This document shows, one piece after another, positions 51,935-57,879 of a DNA stretch of 57,879 nt (within the stretch, counting starts at the first letter, position 1; each line of letters opens with the position of its first letter). The notes below the pieces were generated by a model. That model was not told the origin of the DNA, ran no database searches, and saw nothing but the letters and a program-made list of their open reading frames with translations. Made by a program: the position numbers and the translations under genes. The stretch comes from Oscillospiraceae bacterium (GTDB lineage: Bacteria > Bacillota > Clostridia > Oscillospirales > CAG-272), in contig SVQT01000007.1 of NCBI GenBank assembly GCA_015065215.1, positions 1-57,879 on the forward strand, written 5' to 3'.

Positions 51935-52156
51935 ATGTTAGCTTTAAAAATAATTGCTGTTATATTAGGTTTTGCTTTTAGCTTATTTGGTTACTTCATC
52001 TTCTTCAAGAAAAAATATTCTCTCATCAACGGCTTCAATGAAGATTTTAAAGCAGGACGTAAGGATGAGAACTATGCACGACGAGTAGGAATAATAGAAT
52101 TTATGGTCGGAATTGTTCTTCTGCTCGTAGCAGTTATTCTGATTATATTTGTTTGA
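51935..52156 (+). CDS. Small membrane protein with two transmembrane segments
   Basis: The 73-residue protein has two hydrophobic helices (about residues 4-24 and 53-72) joined by a basic, polar loop containing KKKYSLINGFNEDFKAGRKDE. The pattern resembles small DUF3784-like membrane proteins, but the assignment is tentative and function is unknown. Its DNA is more AT-rich than that of its neighbours, which may mean recent acquisition. GGAGGG lies 7 bases before the ATG. It stands alone between repeat copies B and C. Confidence 0.65.
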   Translation: MLALKIIAVILGFAFSLFGYFIFFKKKYSLINGFNEDFKAGRKDENYARRVGIIEFMVGIVLLLVAVILIIFV

Positions 52157-52190
52157 CAAATTCCAATTTGTCGAGATGATGATAAAGCGC

Positions 52191-52300
52191 GAGGGCTGGC
52201 AGAAATCAATCTGTCAGCCCTCAAAAATTGAGTCGCAGTAAGCAAAGAGAAAGGCTTCGGGAATTGCTTCCCAAAGCCAAATTGGAGTGACAGGGTAACT
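52191..52300 (+). repeat. Degenerate intergenic repeat, copy C
   Basis: The hairpin GAGGGCTGGCAG/CTGTCAGCCCTC is followed by AAAAATTGAGTCG, AAGCAAAGAGAAAGGCTTC and CCAAAGCCAAATTGGAGTG. It is the most complete copy. Bases 52301-52418 hold two small hairpins (GACAAGC/GCTTGTC near 52336-52351) and no gene. Confidence 0.55.
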
Positions 52301-52418
52301 TCGCTGCGCTACGTGATTCCCACGCTCTTCGCCTGACAAGCGAGCTTGTCGATCTCTGAGCGGGGAATGCGAACCTGCATTTTGCTTCGCAAAGCAGCTT
52401 CGAATTTACACATCAATC

Positions 52419-52460
52419 AAAAAAGCAAGAGAGAGGGACGAGCCTCTCTCTTGCTTTTTT
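52419..52460. terminator. Bidirectional terminator after tRNA-Pro
   Basis: AAAAAAGCAAGAGAGAGG and CCTCTCTCTTGCTTTTTT form a long perfect stem directly at the tRNA 3' end. Confidence 0.92.
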
Positions 52461-52535
52461 GGTCGGAGTGACAGGATTCGAACCTGCGGCATCGACGTCC
52501 CAAACGTCGCGCGCTACCAACTGCGCCACACCCCG
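52460..52535 (-). tRNA. tRNA-Pro (anticodon TGG)
   Basis: A 76-base cloverleaf with encoded CCA. The acceptor is CGGGGTG/CACTCCG. The anticodon stem CGACG/CGTCG encloses loop TTTGGGA, giving UGG for proline codons. The T loop is TTCGAAT. Confidence 0.93.
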
Positions 52536-52681
52536 AAATTTCTACTGCTTTATTATACCAAATCGGGGAAATATTTGTCAAGCCCGCAGATAAAGATTTC
52601 AGCAAAAAGATTTGACACTTTTCGCTGTGTGTGTTATACTGTTTCTGATCAAAGTGTGCTTTGCGGGCGGGAGGTGTTTTT

Positions 52682-53356
52682 TTGAAGCAATCCGAAAAAA
52701 AGAATCGTATGGCCGCTATTGTAGAGCGGTTGAAGGGCGTTTATCCGATACCGTTTTGCGCCTTAGAGTCGGGTGGTGATCCCTGGAAGCTGTTGGTCAT
52801 GGGGCGGCTTTCGGCGCAATGCACTGATGCCCGGGTGAACATTGTTTGCCGCGCGCTCTTTCAAAAATATCCAGATGCTGCCACGATGGCCGAGGCAGAG
52901 CTTGCTGACGTAGAGGACTTGGTGCGCCCGTGTGGACTGTATCGCACCAAGGCGCAGAATATCATTGATGCTTCTCGGATGCTACTGACCGATTTTGGCG
53001 GCGAAATGCCAAGTGAAATGGAGGCTCTGCTCCGCTTCCCCGGTGTGGGACGCAAAATCGCAAACTTGCTGCGCGGCGATCTGTTCGGCTTGCCCGCCAT
53101 CGTGGCTGACACCCATTGCATCCGCATCTGCGGCCGGCTTGGATTTTACCCTACAAGCGAAAAAGACCCTGTACGGGTAGAGAAAAGCCTTGTTAAGATT
53201 GTAGAACCCGCCGAGCAAAGCGACCTATGCCACCGTTTGGTTCAGTTTGGCCGTGATGTTTGCACCGCGCGTGCTCCAAAATGCGCAGAATGCCCGCTTT
53301 ATGATCTTTGCGATATGGGTGGCGCAAAATCAAATCAGGAGGAAAGGCATGGGTGA
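52682..53356 (+). CDS. nth: Endonuclease III
   Basis: The 224-residue DNA glycosylase/AP lyase has the helix-hairpin-helix LLRFPGVGRKIANLL with catalytic K125, the second catalytic residue D143 in VADTHCIR, and the C-terminal [4Fe-4S] loop CTARAPKCAECPLYDLC (C-x6-C-x2-C-x5-C). It removes oxidised pyrimidines. The start is taken as TTG at 52682 because GGGAGG lies 7 bases upstream and no ATG fits. It overlaps the next gene by 8 bases. Confidence 0.92.
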   Translation: MKQSEKKNRMAAIVERLKGVYPIPFCALESGGDPWKLLVMGRLSAQCTDARVNIVCRALFQKYPDAATMAEAELADVEDLVRPCGLYRTKAQNIIDASRMLLTDFGGEMPSEMEALLRFPGVGRKIANLLRGDLFGLPAIVADTHCIRICGRLGFYPTSEKDPVRVEKSLVKIVEPAEQSDLCHRLVQFGRDVCTARAPKCAECPLYDLCDMGGAKSNQEERHG

Positions 53357-53897
53357 GATCAAGCTGTATGAAGGACGCCCCCGAGAGGAGCGCAGTCCCC
53401 GGGAAATGGCGGCATATGACTATTTGGACCAATTGCGCATTCGCTATCGCCGTGTGGATCACGCCGCCGCCGAGACGATGGAGGCCTGCGAGGAGATTGA
53501 CCGTGTGTTGGGCGTGAGGATGTGCAAGAATTTATTTCTTTGCAACCGCCAGAAAACCGACTTCTATTTGCTGCTGATGCCCGGCGACAAGCCCTTTCGC
53601 ACCAAGGAGCTATCGGGGCAGCTGGGGGTGGCTCGCCTTTCTTTTGCCTGTGCGGAGGATATGCAAGAAAAACTGGGGCTTTTGCCAGGCTCGGTCAGCG
53701 TGATGGGTTTGATCAACGATACCGAAGGTTGTGTGCGCTTGCTGATCGACAAGGAATTATTGTGTGACGCCGAGATCGGCTGTCATCCTTGCGTGAACAC
53801 CTCCAGCTTGGCCTTTTCTATGGTTGATCTGTTGGAGAAAGTCCTCCCTGCCACCGGTCATGTCCTTACGGCGGTAGAACTGTCGCGTGCTCAATAA
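53349..53897 (+). CDS. YbaK/ProX-type aminoacyl-tRNA editing protein
   Basis: The 182-residue protein has the prolyl-tRNA synthetase-associated editing domain: HAAAETMEACEEI near the start, KNLFLCNRQK with the conserved lysine, LVPG-like LLPGSVSVMGLIND and the final HPCVNTSSLAF. Such enzymes hydrolyse mischarged Ala- or Cys-tRNA(Pro). Its ATG is inside the end of nth (8-base overlap), with GGAGGAAAGG upstream. The tRNA-Pro gene lies less than 1 kb away, which is probably coincidence. Confidence 0.87.
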   Translation: MGEIKLYEGRPREERSPREMAAYDYLDQLRIRYRRVDHAAAETMEACEEIDRVLGVRMCKNLFLCNRQKTDFYLLLMPGDKPFRTKELSGQLGVARLSFACAEDMQEKLGLLPGSVSVMGLINDTEGCVRLLIDKELLCDAEIGCHPCVNTSSLAFSMVDLLEKVLPATGHVLTAVELSRAQ

Positions 53898-53904
53898 AGG
53901 GGTA

Positions 53905-53954
53905 ACGGTATGAGAAAAGGGCGCCTTTGCGCCCTTTTCTCATACCGTTTTTTG
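53905..53954. terminator. Strong bidirectional terminator
   Basis: ACGGTATGAGAAAAGGGCGC pairs perfectly over 20 bases with its complement, with a T run on the + strand. It lies between convergent genes and overlaps the end of the ClpP-like gene. Confidence 0.9.
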
Positions 53955-54620
53955 ACGGATCATATCGTGCAGGGCGGTTAACGCCGCATCCAGTCCTCCC
54001 ACCTCGTCAATCAGACCGTGCTCTACTGCTTCGTTGCCGTTGATGATCGAGCCGATGTCGGTGGCGATCATGTCCGGACACATCATAAGCTCCTCCAGCA
54101 CCTCTTTGGAAATATTCGAGTGACGGCAAACAAAATCCACAATCCGTCCTTGCATGTCGTGAAAATAGCGATAGGTTTGGGGTGCCCCCAGCACTGTGCC
54201 GTTGATCCGGACCGGATGGATGGTCATGGTGGCGCTGGGTACCATAAAGGACCGTTTGCCTGCCACCGCTAAGGGGACACCGATCGAGTGGCCGCCGCCC
54301 AACACCAGGGTGACGGTAGGCTTTTTCATGGAAGCAATCAGCTCGGCTAAGGCCAGCCCCGCTTCCACATCTCCGCCCATTGTGTTCAGAATGACCAACA
54401 AACCTTTTACGTCCTCGCTTTCCTCGATCGAAACGAGGAGCGGGATCAGATGCTCGTATTTAGTGGCCTTTTGCCCCTCTCCCAACGCATAGTGCCCTTC
54501 GATCTGTCCCACGATGGATAGGCAGTGGATGGCGTTCCCCTCTTTCCCCGCGGTGATGCCGCCGCTTTTTATGATCTCCTCCAGTTCGTTTGCCGCTTTC
54601 GTTTCTTTCTCTTCGCTCAT
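53940..54620 (-). CDS. ClpP-family serine protease (TepA-like)
   Basis: The 226-residue protease has the nucleophile in GGGHSIGVPLA (S112) and the base in MTIHPVRI (H135), with an acidic residue later in MIATDIG. Substrate-binding NTMGGDVEAG precedes them. The spacing and the GHS instead of ASMG motif resemble TepA/translocation-enhancing proteins rather than ClpP itself. AAAAAGGAG lies 10 bases before the ATG. It stands alone, convergent with the tRNA-editing gene. Confidence 0.88.
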   Translation of the reverse strand: MSEEKETKAANELEEIIKSGGITAGKEGNAIHCLSIVGQIEGHYALGEGQKATKYEHLIPLLVSIEESEDVKGLLVILNTMGGDVEAGLALAELIASMKKPTVTLVLGGGHSIGVPLAVAGKRSFMVPSATMTIHPVRINGTVLGAPQTYRYFHDMQGRIVDFVCRHSNISKEVLEELMMCPDMIATDIGSIINGNEAVEHGLIDEVGGLDAALTALHDMIRQKTV

Positions 54621-54699
54621 AAACGCGCTCCTTTTTCTTGATTTATCTTATTTTGCCCAATTTTCTCATTAATATGTCGAGATTTCTTTCAATTTTGCA

Positions 54700-54728
54700 T
54701 TTACAAGCAGAGAAGTTTATGTTATAAT
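54700..54728 (+). promoter_or_regulatory. Promoter of the pduL operon
   Basis: TTTACA (54700-54705), a 17-base spacer and TATAAT (54723-54728). Confidence 0.75.
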
Positions 54729-54783
54729 GAGCACGTATGGGCGCGTGAGCGTACCCGAAGTTTACAAAAGTGAGGTTTTGAAA

Positions 54784-55356
54784 ATGGACAACAAATTCAT
54801 CGTGGAAACTTCCGCACGTCACATTCACGTGACTGCCGAGACCTTTGCCAAGCTGTTTGGCCCTGACGCCGAGCTGCACAACAAGAAGGATCTGAGCCAG
54901 CCCGGCCAGTTCGCTTGCGAGGAAAGAGTGACGCTGGTAGGCCCCAAGGGCGAGCTGAAGGTCAGCATTCTTGGTCCCTTCCGCCCTGCCGATCAGGTGG
55001 AGCTTTCCTTTACCGATGCCCGTACCCTGGGTCTGAAGGCTGTTCCGGTTCGTGAGAGCGGCGACGTTGCCGGCGCGCCCGGCCTAAAGCTGGTTGGTCC
55101 CTGCGGTGAGGCTGAAATGGCAGAAGGCACGATCGTTGCCAAGCGCCACATCCATATGACTCCTGCCGATGCCGAAAGGCTGGGTGTTTCTGACAAGGAG
55201 ATCGTTAAGGTCAAGTTGGATACCGACCGCCCTGTGATCTATGATGATGTGGTTGTTCGTGTTTCTGATAAGTTTGCTTTGGCGATGCATATCGACACCG
55301 ACGAGTGCAACGCTGCCGCGGCTTTCGGTGCCGTTTGCGGCGAGATTATAAAGTAA
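54784..55356 (+). CDS. pduL: Phosphate propanoyltransferase/phosphotransacetylase PduL
   Basis: The 190-residue protein has two PduL beta-barrel halves with the zinc-binding histidines in ARHIHVT (H13, H15) and AKRHIHMTPAD, and the signature MHIDTDECNAAAA. It exchanges CoA for phosphate on acetyl- or propionyl-CoA to give the acyl phosphate used by acetate kinase for ATP. There is no microcompartment encapsulation peptide at the N-terminus and no pdu or eut genes nearby. It therefore probably serves general acetate formation from PFL-derived acetyl-CoA in the cytosol. The ATG at 54784 is preferred over 54727, which lies in the -10. Confidence 0.93.
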   Translation: MDNKFIVETSARHIHVTAETFAKLFGPDAELHNKKDLSQPGQFACEERVTLVGPKGELKVSILGPFRPADQVELSFTDARTLGLKAVPVRESGDVAGAPGLKLVGPCGEAEMAEGTIVAKRHIHMTPADAERLGVSDKEIVKVKLDTDRPVIYDDVVVRVSDKFALAMHIDTDECNAAAAFGAVCGEIIK

Positions 55357-55363
55357 TCGAAAT

Positions 55364-55996
55364 ATGAAAAAAATTAAAATTTTGTTCCAGGGTGACAGCA
55401 TCACCGATGCGGGTCGTGATAAGCGGAACTATTTTGATTTAGGTGCTGGCTACCCCAAATATGCCGCAGAGCAAATGATGAAGGATCATCCCGATGTGGC
55501 GTTTACCTTTATCAATCTGGGCATCAGCGGCAACCGCACCTGCCAGTTGTTCGACCGCCTGTATAAGGATGGCATCGAGCTACAGCCCGACGTGATCTCC
55601 ATTCTGATCGGTATCAACGACGTTTGGCATCGCTACGGCAGCGGCCGCATCGAAACCACCGATGCGCAGATCGCCCTGAACTACCGCGCGATCCTGGAGC
55701 GCCTGAAGGCACAGACGGATGCAAAGATCGTGATGATCGCCCCCTATCTGCTGGACTGTGAGGACAAGGATCCCATCCGTGAGGATCTGAAGACGCTGTT
55801 GCCCATCGTCCGCGGTCTTGCCAAGGAATTTGCGGACGTGTACATCCCGTTGGATGAGCTGTTTGACGAGGCGCTGAAGACCCAGCCCGAGCCGAGATAC
55901 TACTCCGGCGACGGCGTGCATCCCAACAAGAACGGTGCCGCCTTTATCGGCGCCGAGTACGCAAAGGCGATCAAGCCTCTGATCGAGGCACTGTAA
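55364..55996 (+). CDS. SGNH/GDSL hydrolase
   Basis: The 210-residue esterase-like protein has FQGDSITDAG (S12), the block III GIND (IGINDVWHRYG), the glycine and asparagine of NLGISGNRT, and catalytic DGVHP (D183, H186). It is related to lysophospholipase L1 and carbohydrate acetyl esterases. There is no signal peptide. It follows pduL by 7 bases and precedes a 2-hydroxyacid dehydrogenase by 12, so it is probably in one operon; the joint role is unclear. No strong ribosome binding site is seen before its ATG, suggesting coupling to pduL. Confidence 0.87.
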   Translation: MKKIKILFQGDSITDAGRDKRNYFDLGAGYPKYAAEQMMKDHPDVAFTFINLGISGNRTCQLFDRLYKDGIELQPDVISILIGINDVWHRYGSGRIETTDAQIALNYRAILERLKAQTDAKIVMIAPYLLDCEDKDPIREDLKTLLPIVRGLAKEFADVYIPLDELFDEALKTQPEPRYYSGDGVHPNKNGAAFIGAEYAKAIKPLIEAL

Positions 55997-56008
55997 GGAG
56001 AAATGGCT

Positions 56009-57052
56009 ATGAAAATTCTTTGCATCAGCGATATGTACGTAACGGACAAGTACTACGAGGCGTGCTTTGCGGCACACCCCGAGTACGAGCTACAGGTCAT
56101 CAAATTCGGCTCTGACGATTTCATCGAGATGCGCGACAAATTCCACCGCATCGAGCGCCACGGCCCCGAGGAGGTGGAGATCCCAGAGGAGATCTATACC
56201 GCCATTGAGGATGCGGACGTGCTGATGGTGCATATCTGTCCCGTACCCGAAAAGCTTATCGCGAGAGCCAAAAAGCTGCGCGCCGTGCTGACCAACCGCG
56301 GGGGCCTGGAGAACATCGCCGTTGAGGCGATCACCAAGCGCGGTATTCCACTGCTCAACAACCCCGCCCATAACACCAACGGCGTAGCAGAGCTGGCCAT
56401 CGGTCTGATGGTGACTGAGACCCGTAACGTGGCACGGGCTCATATGGGTTTGAAAAACGGCGTTTGGCGCGAGGATTACCCGAACAAGCTGGATATTTGG
56501 GAGCTGAAGGGCAAGACGGTTGGTATCGTCGGCTTTGGCAACATCGGTCACCGTGTAGCGGAGATGTTGCAGGTGTTTGGCTGTAAGGTGCTGGTCAACG
56601 ACGTTTATTATGACCCGGATGACGAGATGCTGGCCACGCTCCCCATCAAAAAGGTGGATCTGCCCACCCTGATGCGGGAAAGTGACATTGTGACCCTGCA
56701 CGCCCGCAACACCGAGGTGATATTGGACCGCGAGCTGCTCTCCATGATGCAGCCCCACGCCTTCTTTATCAACACCGCCCGCGCGCATATGGTGGATTAC
56801 GACGCGCTCTACGAGCTGCTTCGTGATCAGAAGATCATGGGTGCCGCTCTCGAGGTGCATCCCACCGAGCCGCTGCCGGAGGATTACCCCTTCCTGAAGC
56901 TGGACAACGTGACTCTGACCACTCACCGCGGCGGCGCGACCATCAACGCCTACAGTGACAGCCCTGAAATGCTGGTCACCGATTATGCCCGTTATCTCGC
57001 TGGCAAGAAGCCCCGCTTCTTCGTCAACCCCGAGGTGGGCTACGGCAAGTAA
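56009..57052 (+). CDS. D-isomer 2-hydroxyacid dehydrogenase family protein
   Basis: The 347-residue oxidoreductase has the NAD motif GIVGFGNIGHRVAE near residue 170 and catalytic residues in NTARA (Arg), EVHPTEPLP (Glu) and TTHRGGAT (His). It belongs to the family of phosphoglycerate, glycerate and lactate dehydrogenases, but the substrate is not clear. A long N-terminal part without clear similarity carries EVEIPEEIY. The ATG at 56009 is 8 bases from AAGGAG and preferred to one 6 bases upstream. It ends the pduL-GDSL-dehydrogenase run; no terminator was found before the next gene, 70 bases on. Confidence 0.88.
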   Translation: MKILCISDMYVTDKYYEACFAAHPEYELQVIKFGSDDFIEMRDKFHRIERHGPEEVEIPEEIYTAIEDADVLMVHICPVPEKLIARAKKLRAVLTNRGGLENIAVEAITKRGIPLLNNPAHNTNGVAELAIGLMVTETRNVARAHMGLKNGVWREDYPNKLDIWELKGKTVGIVGFGNIGHRVAEMLQVFGCKVLVNDVYYDPDDEMLATLPIKKVDLPTLMRESDIVTLHARNTEVILDRELLSMMQPHAFFINTARAHMVDYDALYELLRDQKIMGAALEVHPTEPLPEDYPFLKLDNVTLTTHRGGATINAYSDSPEMLVTDYARYLAGKKPRFFVNPEVGYGK

Positions 57053-57122
57053 AAACAGGAACTTTCCGAACACGTTTCGGTAGTTTATAAACCAAGTCAA
57101 TCTAAAAAAGGAGATAAAACTC

Positions 57123-57839
57123 ATGAGAAAAGTAAGTGAAGCCCCTTACGCTATGAGCACCGAAGTGCAGCACATGTGTGTCGTGCAGAAGGGCCCCCAC
57201 CACGGTCCCGCCCCCATTCCCGAAGAGGGCAAATGGGTCGAAGCCAAGCAGATCACCGATATTTCCGCCTACACCCATGGTGTGGGATGGTGCGCCCCCC
57301 AGCAGGGTGCCTGCAAGCTTTCTTTGAATGTCAAGAACGGCATTATTGAGGAAGCGCTTGTTGAAACCATCGGTTGCTCCGGTATGACCCACTCCGCCGC
57401 TATGGCCGCAGAGATTCTGCCCGGCAAGACCCTACTTGAGGCGCTGAACACCGACCTTGTATGTGATGCCATCAACACCGCTATGCGCGAGCTGTTTTTG
57501 CAGATCGTTTACGGCCGCAGCCAGTCCGCTTTCTCTGAGGGCGGCCTTGTCATCGGCGCCGGTATGGAGGACCTTGGCAAGGGCGAGCGTTCGATGGTAG
57601 GTACCATGTACGGCACCAAGGAAAAGGGCGTTCGTTACCTGGAGATGACCGAGGGCTACTGCACTCGCATGGCTCTGGACGAGAACAACGAGGTGATCGG
57701 CTACGAGTTCGTGTCTCTTGGCAAGATGACCGACATGATCAAGAAGGGCATCGAGCCTAACGAGGCCTACGAGAAGGCTAAGGGTACCTACGGCAGATTT
57801 GCTGAAGCCGTTAAGTACATCGATCCCCGCAAAGAGTAA
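57123..57839 (+). CDS. NifU-like iron-sulfur cluster scaffold protein
   Basis: The 238-residue protein resembles the clostridial NifU/IscU-like scaffold usually annotated beside GGGtGRT genes. Cysteines are placed in GWCAPQQGACKL near residue 60 and IGCSGMTHSAAM near 86, the latter resembling the IscU cluster-binding loop, plus EGYCTRMAL near 180. It probably carries an Fe-S cluster in the cytosol. GGAGAT lies before the ATG. A further gene starts 19 bases after its stop. It could serve the many Fe-S proteins of the fumarate module together with the SufCB pair. Confidence 0.8.
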   Translation: MRKVSEAPYAMSTEVQHMCVVQKGPHHGPAPIPEEGKWVEAKQITDISAYTHGVGWCAPQQGACKLSLNVKNGIIEEALVETIGCSGMTHSAAMAAEILPGKTLLEALNTDLVCDAINTAMRELFLQIVYGRSQSAFSEGGLVIGAGMEDLGKGERSMVGTMYGTKEKGVRYLEMTEGYCTRMALDENNEVIGYEFVSLGKMTDMIKKGIEPNEAYEKAKGTYGRFAEAVKYIDPRKE

Positions 57840-57858
57840 TTAAGGAGGTAACGTATCA

Positions 57859-57879
57859 TGGCAAAATTTGAAGGTTATG
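57859..57879 (+). CDS. Start of a probable GGGtGRT protein (partial)
   Basis: Only ATG and six codons (MAKFEGY) are visible before the window ends. TAAGGAGG lies 9 bases upstream. The start and its place after the scaffold gene match GGGtGRT proteins, but this is an inference from context. Confidence 0.5.

Overview
The window looks like a chromosomal segment of a strictly anaerobic, fermentative member of the Bacillota (class Clostridia, plausibly a gut Oscillospirales or Christensenellales relative). The signs are moderate GC content, Clostridia-style ribosome binding sites and promoters, a glycyl-radical pyruvate formate-lyase, a transketolase split into two genes, a minimal SufCB pair, a PduL phosphotransacylase, a NifU-like scaffold followed by a probable GGGtGRT gene, and a collagen-like surface (possibly spore) protein. 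No phage, insertion sequence, plasmid or CRISPR element was recognised. The lineage is inferred from gene content only.

Layout. 1-17.5 kb (mostly + strand): end of a membrane protein, an acyltransferase with a zinc ribbon, a ZTP-riboswitch-controlled pflB-pflA pair, a CapA-like protein, an opposing M20 amidohydrolase, a decayed LysM-CAP gene, two carbohydrate-active enzymes (SASA esterase and GH39-like), an ACT/DUF711 pair, a ClC antiporter or channel, a DnaA-box-like cluster, split transketolase and small RNHCP, lipoprotein and YccF genes. 17.7-29.5 kb (- strand): an anaerobic fumarate module, transcribed fumC, hdrB, hdrC, hdrA, flxD, flxC, flxB, flxA, frdB, frdA, then an AspT/SucE-like exporter. 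29.8-34.8 kb (+): SufCB, MutY, a TIM-barrel epimerase and a patatin-like protein with a possible leader peptide. 35-38 kb (-): ribulokinase and two unknown membrane-linked proteins. 38-47.6 kb: a CHAP-type wall protein, a heterodimeric ABC exporter, an unknown protein, and a glycerol-1-phosphate dehydrogenase/SIS operon divergent from a DeoR regulator. 47.7-52.6 kb: tRNA-Val, a GH42-like protein, a collagen-like protein, a small membrane protein, a degenerate three-copy repeat and tRNA-Pro. 52.7-57.9 kb: nth and a prolyl-tRNA editing protein, a ClpP-like protease, pduL with a GDSL hydrolase and a hydroxyacid dehydrogenase, then an Fe-S scaffold gene and the first codons of its partner.

The most interesting system is the fumarate module. 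The seven genes hdrBCA-flxDCBA encode the subunits of an electron-bifurcating NADH dehydrogenase/heterodisulfide-reductase-type complex. They run with 10-16 base gaps or overlaps straight into a soluble fumarate reductase pair with no membrane anchor. A fumarase lies upstream and a succinate-exporter-like gene downstream. The inferred role is cytosolic NADH-dependent fumarate reduction coupled to ferredoxin reduction, followed by succinate export. The flavoprotein has an approximately 95-residue N-terminal extension and Asn where membrane fumarate reductases have the FAD-linking His. PFL (formate and acetyl-CoA), PduL (acetyl phosphate), fumarase and fumarate reductase together fit mixed-acid fermentation to formate, acetate and succinate.
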